Positions 53,927-64,000 of a stretch of DNA of 64,000 nt are shown here, in pieces. Numbering within the stretch: position 1 is the first letter of the stretch; every line of letters begins with the position of its first letter. The notes under the pieces are model-generated. The model saw only the letters and a program-made list of their open reading frames with translations. It did not search any database and had not been told where the DNA came from. The position numbers and the translations under genes were made by a program. Location of the stretch: positions 10,036,214 to 10,100,213 of the forward strand of contig OZ024871.1 of the NCBI GenBank assembly GCA_964017185.1, written 5' to 3'. The stretch is from Rugalucina vietnamica (lineage: Eukaryota; Mollusca; Bivalvia; Lucinida; Lucinidae).

Positions 53927-56900
53927 CTGGAATATAGAAGTGAAAAATACAACATCAGCGCAAGGCCAGTACATACACGAAATGTTATCATAATTATCTT
54001 TTGCTGCCTTCCTCCAACAGTTATGCCAGAGGCGGAAAAACCCATATAAACAAAAGCATGATCCTGAACTTGAAAAAAGGTACAAGTAGGCAATGATCAG
54101 GAAATGGCGCAGTCAGAAAGAAGTTCCCATTCGGCAAACCGAGGGGTGGGAAAAAAGTAAAATGACACTTAGGTAGTTATACCAAGGAAACATATCGTAA
54201 TTCGAGTGAGCAGCTATTCCCCAATAGACGGCCACTAAGTTACCCGAACTTAACTAAAATATGAAAACGTACATAAGGCTCAAACAGCACAAAAATTCAA
54301 CTCCAAAACACAAAACAATTAGAACCACAACAGAAGTATCGCCTTGAACGATCAGTGATATAAACTTACTGGGGGGCTTAAACCGGTTTTACAGGCGCCT
54401 AACCTCACCCTCAAATTCTGTAATGGTTCACAACATTTAGTTAGTTGTTCGGTCCTCGTGGTAAATCTCTAACTAGTCAAGGAATCATCAAGGAAAAACG
54501 AATAAATTATGATCACCACCCAGATGAATCAAAAACGAGGACTCAGTAAGAGATCCCTGGGCGCCGAATAACTTACTGAAACCCGGAGCAAAAGAAAAAC
54601 ACCAGTTGAACCCCGGTAGACCAAGCAACAGACAAGAAGCTCCGACCCCAACCTACTAAAATGAATAGCTTTATGTCGGGGCCATCATAGAGTCTGGCGC
54701 TCGACCCACTGGCCTGCATATATCCTATACGTCTGTAACGTGTTATGATTTTTCTAAACTGAAAAGAAAAAAATCACTTCTTCCTACAAGTTTCTAGTAC
54801 TGTTTAGATGTATCAAACTGCCATTTCTGTATCTACCTAATAGAAATGTATCTACATCTTCTGTTTACTTTCATGCAAGGAGGTCAACGGTCAAAGACAA
54901 AAATGGCATCTCAGGTTTTAATTTCAGGAGTAATTGCAGGTTAATGCTTTGATAGAAAACTTAAAATATAATTTTGCTGAAAAAAATTTATGCACAAAAC
55001 AAACTGCTGATTTGATGTTTTTGAAAGGTAAGCACAAATACAAAAATACTTTAATTTTTCACTTACACGTTACAGACATATAGGATATAACTTAAATATT
55101 ATGCGACAGTCTGCATGCTTAGTTTTTAACCCAATCATGGTTGATAACTATGCTGAGTTCTTTTAATTGCACGATGGTGGGTCGCGCGTCAGACTCTTTT
55201 GATTGCCCCACTTAAAGATATTTCATTTTAATTGGTTGGGGCCTGAGCTTATTGTCTGTTGCTTTGCCCGCCGCGGTTCAACTGGTGTTTTTTCTTTTGC
55301 TCCGGAGTTAGTAAGTTATTTGGCGCCCAGAGATCTCCATCGTCGGGCAGCTTACTCAATCTGTGAGTCCTCGTTTTTGATTCATCTTAGTGGTTATCAT
55401 GATTTATTTGTTTGTCCTTGGTGATTCTATGACTAGTTTGAGATTAACCACGAGGTCCGAACAACTAACTAAATGTTGTGAACCACTGCAGAAGCTGAGG
55501 GTGAGGTCAATCGGCTTACGATATGCTTCATGGTAAAAGTACTTGATAGTTAATTTAGTTTTTTTCCCACCTCGGTTTTTGGAGTGGAACTTTCTTTATG
55601 ACTGCGCCTTTTCCTGATCGTTGCCTACTTGTACCTAGTACTGGAATACAAAAATCTCTTGACAGGCACACGTTTATAGCGTAAAATGATTTATATTGTC
55701 ACAATATATGTGAGTAATTTATTCCGTCATGTCCGACATGAATCGATTTTAATTGGATGACTCATGTAAAAGGAAGTCCAGTATAGCGTCGTTGGATACC
55801 TAGTTGAAATGGACAAAATTTCTCTAACGCATACGCAGCGGAATGTGTTTTTCTTTTCTTCTTTCCATGAAGGCTCTAAGTCAAGTTTGGTTTTGACTGG
55901 CAACTTATTTTGGAGAAGACGGCGGTGGTTGACGGACAAAAGACAGGCAGACATACGCTAGATCAGCTATACTTAAGGACAAGATATTGATGTTGCAGCC
56001 CAGGTGAGCTAACAAGACGGAAATCATTTACAATATGAGCCTGTGCGTGAGAAAACCAACATTTGGGTTCCGACCAGGTCTGACACAAACCGGTTTGTAC
56101 AGTCACAGAAGTAGGCTAGAAGCTTGAAATTTCGGATTTAAGAAGAAGATGCAGTGTACTATCCGTGTAGGGAAAACAAAGGCGCTGCGTCTTTGTTTTC
56201 GCATATGCAGATTGTTGGTTTTCCCATGCGGCGGCTCATATCATTTTCCAGGAATATCAGAAGTGACAAAATATAATAATTATCATAATCATCAGAGCGT
56301 ACACGTATTTTGTAATGATGACTAGTAAAACCAGTTTTCCCACAATAAACTTCATTTTTTCTTACTTTTTCAACTCGAAAATGAAAAAACAAAGTAATTT
56401 TTATTTTCTTCACTGAGGACAAACATGGCAATCACTCGATAGCACGATAGGCTACTTATGGTCATCTTGTTGTAATCATAACTTTAAACAGAATGTTCCC
56501 TTCTATATAGATTGTATTACAATGTGCCTATAAGAAATTGATGACACAATACTAGTAAATTAAATGATCCTTACCCTCTTCCATTATCAAGATGTAAAAG
56601 GAATGTTTCGTTGCCGAAATCGACAAAAGTTTCGTAATGGTGACGGTCCATATTTCCTGAAAATATACAATATGAAATGACAAAAAGTACAAACAGGCAA
56701 TGATCAGGAAATAGCGCAATCAGAAAGAAATTCTCACTCCATTAACCGAGGGGTGGGAAAAAACTAAAATGACAAGTACTTATACCATGAAAACATGTCG
56801 TAAACCGAGTGAGCAGCCATTCCCCAATAGGCGGCCACTCAGTAACCCGAACTGAACTAAAATATGAAAACGAACATAAGGCTCAAACAGCACAAAAATT

Positions 56901-59574
56901 CGACTCCAAAACACAAAACAATTAGAACCACAACAGAAGTATCGCCTTGGAACGATCAGTAATATAAAATTACTGGGGGGCTTAAACCGGTTTTACAGGC
57001 GCCTAACCTCACCCTCATCTTCTGCTGTAGTTCACAACATTTAGTTAGTTGTTCGGTCCTCGTGGTGAATCTCTAACTAGTCAATGAATCATCAAGGACA
57101 AACGAATAAATCATGATAACCTCCTTGATGAATCAAAAACGAGGACTCAACAGACCCAGTAAGCTGCCCGACGATGGAGATCCCTGGGCGCCGAATAACT
57201 TACTGAAACCCGAAGCAGAAAAACACCAGTTGAACCCCGGTGGGCCAAGCTACAGAGTAGAAGCTCCGGCCCCAACCAACTAAAATGAATAGCTTTAAGT
57301 CGAGGCCATCATAGAGTCTGACGCCCGTTCCATCGGCGTGCAATTAAAGGAGGCGGCATAGTTATCAACCATGATTGGGTTAAAAACTAAGCATGCAGAA
57401 AAGAAAAATCATTCTTTCCTTTAAGCTTCTTAAATTTGTAAACCAAGTCACCATAGAATTCTGGTTCCGAAAGGTCCTCGCGTAAAAAGGGTCTTTAGCC
57501 CAACATTAAATTTGGAAATCAACTCATGGTGTCTGCGATAAAAATTAGAAAATGTTTTTCGAAGTTTATGATACCGATAGCCCTGCTGGAGAAGTTTGGT
57601 TGTTAAACATTTATTTCGCGCGCATGATTGCAGACTCTAGCAAACCTAATAAGATGCGAAACGTCACCATCCCAAAACGGAAAGTTTACTATATCAAAAT
57701 CAAAGTCATCGCGTTTATCATAAATCTTAGACGAAACAAATCCATTTGCGATAGAAAGAGGGGGCTTCGGTATCTGTGGTGTTAGCTTTATTCAATTGTA
57801 TTTCCGTGAGGGAAATTGAAAGGAGTTGAGCGCACCTTATTTGTTAAGTAAAAACACGCGAAATGTAAAACGCTCGGAAAATATAAAAGTCAAATCTCTC
57901 ACACACTATGCATTCTTTCATTTTTTGTACAAACTGTCCTTCAATAATTATTGAACTCTACGCACCTGTTAGAAAATCAAAGATATGCATGTCTATGATA
58001 TCTAACAATCTTCGTCCCCTGTTGTATGGCTCTTTTTCCTGAATTTGGTGACAGAGATCATCGTACACCTCCCAGTAAGCTTTGCGGTGTTTACTATACG
58101 ACCGTTTCCACGGATTCCGCCAAGTTTTTCTGGGCGCAATTCTTTCGGGAGGTAGGAATGTTGCGAAGGACCCCTCCACCATCTCGGGGTGTCCACATAT
58201 CGCATGACCCGTATCACAGTAGTAGGAACATGTTCCGTGAAAACAAACATTGTTCGCTGTAATAAAACAAATTATATAAAGACATATGGTATGGTATAAG
58301 ATGTAGTTACATGTTGACTGTTTCGAGTGCATCAGCGCCTTTGCATTGATTATACGTATACGTATTTAATCTAAGTGCTCGAGAGCTACACAAAGATGGC
58401 AAACGCAATTGAAAATAAAATAAATTGAGTATTTAGTAATTTTAAATAAGACAAGATATACATATGTCCTGGGTTTCCTCAAACTACGTAATACACCTTC
58501 TTGCACGATTGTGCAATCATGTTCTTTCATCAGGAATCATTTCCATTAAAACGTGTAACCCATTGAACCCCAAAAGGGGGAATGCAGAAAAGTATATATT
58601 TTTCTTATTTTTGATCCAAAACATACATTGTGGGTACCCGTTAGAACCGCCTCCCTGACGTGTACCCACAAACAATGTTTTGATCAACTTTAAAAATGAT
58701 ACAATTTTTTCCATTGAAATTTTCAATTTTCACAGCTAAACAAATCCCTGTATATTACACAGACAAGTTTTCGTAATGTATTAAAATCACAAATTCGTTT
58801 TTGATACTGATCTTCCAAAAATGAAAAAATTCAAGCTTCAAGCCATCCTTGTTTGATTCAGACCTGGTCAGAAACTCGCAGATCATTTTAAAATACATGA
58901 CTAATGTACCTGGAGATATAAAGAATGTCTTCTTTAGTTTTGATTCTGCTAATCTTTTGATATCACTGGTAAGATTTACTTCCCTCCCAGCTGTGGGAGG
59001 GACCCGATAAAATCCTAGTATTCTGAAACAACAGAAAACAACGACCATGCAACTACCGAAGACTCCTTACAATAATTGTTCCACCTTTCTGTTGGCTTCG
59101 GCCTTACCAATCTTTTTCGAACTTCCTCTTATTTGGGTTTTATTAAACACTTCTAACGTTTTGGTTCTGAATCGACTTTTCTTTTCAACATACTACTTTA
59201 TGTACAGTATATTCTTCTTTGGAAAGAGCTAGCATGTGTGTTCTTAATTCTTTTGTAATATCTTGTATCGTCCTTTCTTTCACGGTTGGTGTCTTTAGCT
59301 GTATCAATTTTGGCTTGCTGATTTTAATAATTATCACGTTAAGTTTTGACACTTTACTATAAACTGTAACATCTAAACAGATGTTAATTTATGTACATCA
59401 GTTGCGGTTGTGCATTTGCACATTCAACAATTTGCTCATCTGATCAAGTTGAGCTTTGAGGGTTTCTTTTACGATACGTACCTGTCTAAATGGAATGCAG
59501 CTATTTCAGCGTTGTGTCGCTCAAAGTCAACAAAATAGAAATGATCTGGCAATGTCTCCTGTTCACGGGGGTAC
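53644..59574 (-). CDS. FAM20C: FAM20A/C-type secretory-pathway kinase (gene span, 5' part missing)
   Basis: Golgi kinases of the FAM20 family phosphorylate secreted proteins (FAM20C at Ser-x-Glu sites) and are tied to biomineralisation; FAM20B instead phosphorylates xylose of the glycosaminoglycan linker. Exons (minus): 59482-59574, 58910-59022, 57966-58256, 56575-56656, 53644-53926. The phases join to give the last ~286 residues of a protein usually near 550. Seen are [20 protein letters not shown], the Cys block [29 protein letters not shown], the catalytic [10 protein letters not shown], the metal-binding [10 protein letters not shown] and [15 protein letters not shown]. The HAICG and KTWRNPW blocks fit FAM20A/C rather than FAM20B. 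The exon that separates active FAM20C from pseudokinase FAM20A (Glu of the small lobe) is outside the window. Confidence 0.88.
54075..54795 (-). mobile_element. RT-element tail
   Basis: Near-complete minus-strand tail in the last FAM20 intron, sense to that gene. Ends TTGCCTACTTGTACC. The RT end is reduced to a few codons. Confidence 0.83.
55065..55638 (+). mobile_element. RT-element tail with internal deletion
   Basis: Runs from CACGTTACAGACATATAGG to TTGCCTACTTGTACC but lacks ~330 bases between GGGTGAGGT and TCGGCTTACG, including the hairpin. Confidence 0.8.
56037..56237. mobile_element. MITE family G, copy 4, with 4-bp target duplication
   Basis: 201 bp with the core palindrome lost. ATAT flanks both ends (56033-56036 and 56238-56241). 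Confidence 0.83.
56575..56656 (-). CDS. FAM20C: FAM20 exon d: catalytic segment
   Basis: 82 bases. [20 protein letters not shown] then HLDNGRG. The Asp of DRHHYE is the catalytic residue and the Asp of LDNG binds metal in FAM20C. Both are kept. Confidence 0.9.
56684..57800 (-). mobile_element. RT fragment plus tail, decayed
   Basis: Minus-strand tail (56684-57395) preceded by RT codons (57398-57800: [13 protein letters not shown]-like, then [15 protein letters not shown] and [10 protein letters not shown]) with frame breaks. It lies in the FAM20 intron between exons c and d. Confidence 0.78.
57966..58256 (-). CDS. FAM20C: FAM20 exon c: Cys-rich and kinase insert region
   Basis: 291 bases. 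[20 protein letters not shown] and [20 protein letters not shown] are the clearest family marks. Ends IFDFLT with donor ACAG/GTGCGT. Confidence 0.9.
58575..58785. mobile_element. MITE family W, intact but diverged copy
   Basis: Two inverted halves around GTTAGAACCGCCTCCCTGAC. The right end TTTTCGTAATG is kept. It lies in a FAM20 intron. Confidence 0.65.
58910..59022 (-). CDS. FAM20C: FAM20 exon b
   Basis: 113 bases. [20 protein letters not shown] to KKTFFISP. Acceptor TTTCAG, donor CCAG/GTACAT. Confidence 0.87.
59482..59574 (-). CDS. FAM20C: FAM20 exon a
   Basis: 93 bases. [20 protein letters not shown] then [11 protein letters not shown]. Acceptor TTTTGCAG, donor ACAG/GTACG. The preceding exon is not within the window. 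Confidence 0.87.
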
Positions 59575-60102
59575 CTGCAAAAGTGAGTCAAAAGTTTCAG
59601 AACTGATTTCTATTTCAGTTTAGAAATTCTCTTAAACTGCCGATTAGGACGTTCGTTCTTGATTCTTTGTTATTTTTTACCCATATTTTTCAAACATAGT
59701 CTAAGTATACACATAACACACTTATCTTAAAAAGTATTTTGAAATAGCATTTTATGAGAATACCTTTTTAGATTATGCTAGATGAAGTGATTATGTCCGT
59801 GTTTGGATTTTTCAACGTCATGCTATTCAGATTTATGTCATATTTAGACGTTCAAAATCAATTAAACGCCCACTTATTTGAAGTGTCTATAGACGATTCT
59901 GTATAAGAATTCCCAGTACAATTATTTGTTTTTTTGTGTCCATATGATATTTTCTCTTGTAAAACAATCTTTAATACAGGTGCAAATATTTTTTCTGCAT
60001 CGATGTTTTAGTGTTTCGTAGGAAATGTGACACTGCTTTCAATTTCAGTGATGGAAATATCAGGGGAGCAGCTGTTACAATCGCCAGGAAATAATTTGCA
60101 TT

Positions 60103-60923
60103 ACGGAAACATGCCCATGCAATGTACAGAGATTTCTTATGTTGTGAAAAATATAAGTTTTCTTTTGCTCCGGAGTTAGTAGGTTATTCGGCGCCCAGGG
60201 ATCTCCATCGTCGGGCAGCTTAGTCAATCTGTGAGTCCTTGTTTTTGATTCATCAGGATGTTTATCATGATTTATTTGTTTGTTCTTGATGATTCATTGA
60301 CTAGTTAGAGATTCACCACGAGGACCGAAGAACTTACTAAATGTTATGAACCACTGCAGAAGCTGAGGGTGAGGTTATGATCCTGTAAAACCGGTTTAAG
60401 CCCGCCAGTAACTCTGTGTTACTGATCGTTCCAAGGCGATACTTCTGTGGTGGTTCTTTTTGTTTTATGTCTTGTGTTTAATTTTTTTTTTTTGTGCTGT
60501 TGGCGCCTTATGTATGTTTTCATATTTCTAATTAAGTTAAGGTAACTGAGTGGCCACCTATTGGGAAATAGCTGCTCATTCGGCTTACGATATGCTTCAT
60601 GGTATAAGTGCCTGATTGTTAGTTTGGTTTTTTCCCACCTCGGTTTTTGGAGTGGGAATCTCTTTCTGATTGCGCCTTTTCCTGATCTTTGCCTACTTGT
60701 ACCTTTCAATAGATTTTGTTTTGTATTTTCTTTATTTTTGTTCAAACCATAGATTGTGGGTACACGTGAGAACCGCCTCGGCGAGGCGGTTCTCACGAGT
60801 ACCCACAATCTATGTTTTGGAGCAAAAATAAGAAAAAATGGGTATATCCCTGTATACCCCAGTTTTACTAAATAAAAATGGGGTACATGGGGGTATACAA
60901 TACAATGACATTTTGACGTGATG
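60103..60923. mobile_element. MITE family W split by an RT-element tail
   Basis: Left end CATTACGGAAACATGCCCAT at 60103. The MITE stops at about 60156 and resumes at about 60707, with its central palindrome (GAACCGCCTCGGCGAGGCGG) intact at 60772-60792. It ends GACGTGATG. Confidence 0.72.
60157..60706 (+). mobile_element. RT-element tail inserted in the MITE
   Basis: 5'-truncated tail, TTTTCTTTTGCTCCGGAGTT to TTTGCCTACTTGTACC, with the AGTAAC/GTTACT hairpin. Confidence 0.85.
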
Positions 60924-61074
60924 GAGCCAAGACACGACAATATAATTATTTATGTCTTCCTTAAGTTCATAAATATGACGCACATCCTTTGCGATTCATA
61001 GGACTTAACTTTTTTTGTCGGATCACTTCTTCTAGTTCACCATGTCATAAACATCATGGACATTATTGCGATTT

Positions 61075-62950
61075 AGATTTGGGACAAATTGTTGGAATGC
61101 CGATGGGTACAAATTGTGCACCTCTCGTAGCTTATTACTTTTTATACTGCTACGAAAGAGATTTAATGGATTCTCTTAACCAATGTAACCAAACTGATGT
61201 TATCGAGGCTTTTAATTCGACATCCAGGTATCTCGATGACCTTTTGAACATTGATAACCCTTATTTTGAAGGTATGGTCAATCAAATTTATCCACCTGAA
61301 CTACAGTTGAACAAAGCCAATTGATACCGAAGCCTCCTTTTTAGATTTACATTTATTTATATTAGATTTGGAACCAAGTTATACAGACACATTGTTTGAA
61401 TCCCGATGGATACATATTGCGCCCCTCTCGTAGATGATCTATTTTTATACTGCTACGAAAGAGAGTTAATGGATTCTCTTAACCATGAAAATCAAGCTGA
61501 TGTTATCGAGGCTTTTAATTTGACTTCTGGGTACCTCGATGACCTTTTGAACATTGACAATCCTTACTTCAAACAAATTTATCCCCCTGAACTACAGTTG
61601 AATAAAGCAAACACCATAAATACCGAAGCCTCATTTTAGACTTACATCATTCTATTGCAAATTGATTCATTTCTTCAAAAATTCATGATAAACGCGATGA
61701 CTTTGATTTTGATATAGTAAACTTTCCGTTTCTGGATGGTGACGTTCCTCGCCGTGCTTCTTATGGCGTATACATTTCGCAACTTATTAGGTTTGCTAGA
61801 GTCTGCAATCATGTTGCGGACTTCAATGCGCGAATTAAATGTTTAACAGCCAAACTTCTTCAGCAGGGATATCGGTATCATAAACTTCGAAAAACCTTTT
61901 CTAAATTTTATCGCAGACACTATGAACTGATTTCCAAATTTAATGTTGGGCTAAAAACCCTTTTACGCGAGGGCCTTTCGGAAACAGAATTTTATGGTGA
62001 CTTGGTTTACAAATTTAAGAAACTTCTTGGAAGTAATGATTTTTTTTAATTCAGAAAAATCATTACACGTTACAGACGTATAGGATATAACTTAAATGTT
62101 ATGCGACAGTCTGCATGCTTAGTTTTTGACCCAATCATGGTTGATGGATATGCTGCCCTCTTTAACTGCACGCCGGTGGGTCGGGCGTCAGACTCTATGA
62201 TGACACCGACATAAAGTTATTCATTTTACTTGGTTGGGGCAGGAGCTTCTTGTCTGTTGCTTGGCCCACTGGGGTCCAACTGGTGATTTTTTTTCTTTTG
62301 CTCCGGGTTTCAGTAAGTTATTCGGCGCCCAGGGATCTCCATCGTCAGGCAGCTCACTGAATCTATTGTCCTCGTTTTTTATTCAAACATACGCAAATAA
62401 ATGTGTTCAACTGGTGTTTTTCTTTTGTTCCGGAGTTAGTGCCAGGGATCTCCGTCGTCGGGCAGCTTACTCAGTCTGTGAGTCCTCGTTTTTGTTTCAT
62501 CATGGAGTTTATCATGATTTATTTGTTTGTCCATGATGATTCATTGACTAGCTAGAGATTCACCACGAGGATCGAACAACTAACTAAATGTTGTGAACCA
62601 CCGCAGAAGCTGAGGGTGAGGTTAGGTACCTGTGAAACCGGTTTAAGCCCGCCAGTAATTTTATATTACTGATCGTTCCAAGGCGATACTTCTGTGGTGG
62701 TTTTTAATTTTTTTATGTCTTGGTGTTTAATTTTTTGTGCTGTTGGCGCCTTATGTATGCTACCATATTTTGAGTTAAGTCTAGGTAACTGAGTAGCCAC
62801 CTATTGGGAAAAATAGCTGCTCATTCGGCTTACGATATATTTTCATGGTACAAGTACCTGATTGCTAATTTAGTTTTTTCCCACCTCGGTTTTTGGAATG
62901 GGAATCTTTTTCTGATTAGGCCTTTTCCTGATCGTTGCCTACTTGTACCT
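61075..62950 (+). pseudogene. RT-element copy: broken RT with duplicated core, plus tail
   Basis: Motif B (IVGMPMGTNCAPLVAYYF) and motif C (RYLDDLLN) occur at 61087-61270. The same stretch is repeated, more decayed, at 61340-61620 (MDTYCAPLVDDLF and YLDDLLN). RT C-terminal codons follow to 62160, then a tail to 62950 with an extra partial copy near 62395-62520. Frame breaks throughout; motif A is absent. Confidence 0.8.
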
Positions 62951-64000
62951 CTCTGTTGCAAATTGATTCGTTTTTGTTTTTGTTTTTTCTAAAATTTATG
63001 ATAAGCGCGATGACTTTGATTTTGATATAGTAAATTTTCCGTTTTGGGATGGTGACGTTCCTCGTCGTGCTTCTTATGGTGTATACATTTTGCAACTTAA
63101 TGGGTTTGCTATCTAGAGTCTGCAATCATGTTACGGACTTCAACGTTCGAATTTAACGGCCAAACTGCTTCAGCAGGGCTATCGGTATCATAAACTTCGA
63201 TAAACATTTCCTAGATTTTATCGTAGACACTATGAATTGATTTCCAACTATAATGTTAGGTTAAAGTCGCTTTTAGTTGAGGGCCTTTCAGAACAAGAGT
63301 TTTATGGTGACTTGGTTTACAAATTGAAGAAACTTATAAGAACGATTTTTCTTTTCAGTTCAGAAAAATCATTACACGTTACAGACGTATAGGTTATCAC
63401 TTGAATGTTATGCACAGTTTGCATGCTTAGTTTTTAACCCAATCATGGTTGATAACTATGCTGTCTTCTATAATTACACACCGGTGGGTCGGGAGTCAGA
63501 CTCTATGATGGCCCCGACTTAAAGCTATTCATTTTAGTTGGTTGGGGCAGGAGCTTCTTGTCTGTTGCTTGGCCCACCAGAGTCCAACTGGTGTTTTTTT
63601 TTTTGTTTTTGTTTTTTTGCTTCGGGTTTCAGTAATTTATTCGGCGCCCAAGGATCTCCATCGTCAGGCAGCTTACTGAATCTGTTGAGTCCTCGTTTTT
63701 GATTCATCAGGATGTTTATTATGATTTATTTGTTTGTCCTTGGTGATTCATTGACTAGTTAGAGATTCACCACGAGGACCGAAGAACTAACTAAATGTTA
63801 AGAACCACTGCAGAAGCTGAGGGTGAGGTTATGGCCATGTAAAATCGATTTAAGCCCGTCAGTAATTTTATATTACTGATCGTTCCAAGGCGATAATTCT
63901 GTGTTGGTTATATTTGTTTTAAGTCTTGGTGTTTAAAAGTTTTGTGCTGTTGGCGCCTTATGTATGTTTTCCTATTTTTGCTAAGTTTGGGTAACTGAGT
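62951..64000 (+). pseudogene. RT-element copy, RT C-terminal part plus tail, cut by window end
   Basis: It begins directly after the terminus of the previous copy (head to tail). RT C-terminal codons with frame breaks run to 63420 and the tail runs to base 64000, where GTAACTGAGT is still ~180 bases from its usual end. Confidence 0.8.

Larger units (their letters stand above)
59575..64000. other. Upstream FAM20 intron or flank, mostly retroelement
   Basis: 59575-60100 is AT-rich with nothing recognised. From 60103 to the window end it is a MITE and plus-strand RT-element copies in a row. The missing FAM20 5' exons were looked for here and not found. Confidence 0.6.

Noticed and set aside
56159-56431. 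Minus-strand 90-codon frame near the family G MITE
   Set aside because: It runs across the MITE boundary and has no conserved segment.
53644-59574. Assignment of the kinase as FAM20B (xylose kinase)
   Set aside because: The [16 protein letters not shown] and [10 protein letters not shown] blocks match the FAM20A/C branch better; FAM20B would fit the local story but not the residues.

Overview
This is animal nuclear DNA, most probably from a mollusc and plausibly a bivalve. The evidence is split genes with GT-AG introns, AATAAA signals, a temptin-like pheromone gene (a family best known from molluscs), and a very dense load of retroelement tails, MITEs and foldback elements. The species cannot be named from the sequence. 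I rebuilt five genes by matching exon phases across introns; most of the remaining sequence is repetitive.

Layout. (1) 1-17,888, minus strand: a peptide O-xylosyltransferase gene, 13 exons, with the last exon cut by the window start. Its eighth intron holds a Russian-doll nest of DNA transposons (3,440-10,681). (2) 17,889-19,818: a head-to-head intergenic region with a decayed LINE that was interrupted by a retroelement tail. (3) 19,819-28,959, plus strand: a second, complete xylosyltransferase gene of 913 codons. Its exons 3-12 have exactly the same lengths and phases as those of the minus copy. (4) 28,960-33,032: tandem repeats, a MITE and a retroelement insertion with a target duplication. 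(5) 33,033-41,208, minus strand: a six-exon SLC16/monocarboxylate-transporter-like gene of 488 residues, including one GC-AG intron. Its first intron holds a truncated reverse transcriptase. (6) 42,267-43,291, plus strand: a two-exon temptin-like secreted protein. (7) 43,292-53,643: no gene found; a 5.3-kb foldback of tandem units lies at 45,476-50,815. (8) 53,644-59,574, minus strand: the C-terminal five exons of a FAM20A/C-type secretory-pathway kinase, whose 5' exons lie beyond the window. (9) 59,575-64,000: head-to-tail copies of the reverse-transcriptase element.

The dominant mobile family is a retroelement whose RT resembles Penelope-like elements (inference). More than 20 pieces are present, most of them only the ~0.8-kb non-coding 3' tail. 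One tail has a 15-bp target duplication. The tail carries a short hairpin whose base pairs covary between copies, which suggests a selected RNA structure.

Functionally, the two xylosyltransferases start glycosaminoglycan chains on proteoglycans in the Golgi. The FAM20 kinase acts on secreted proteins in the same compartment. The transporter and temptin genes have no evident link to that pathway.
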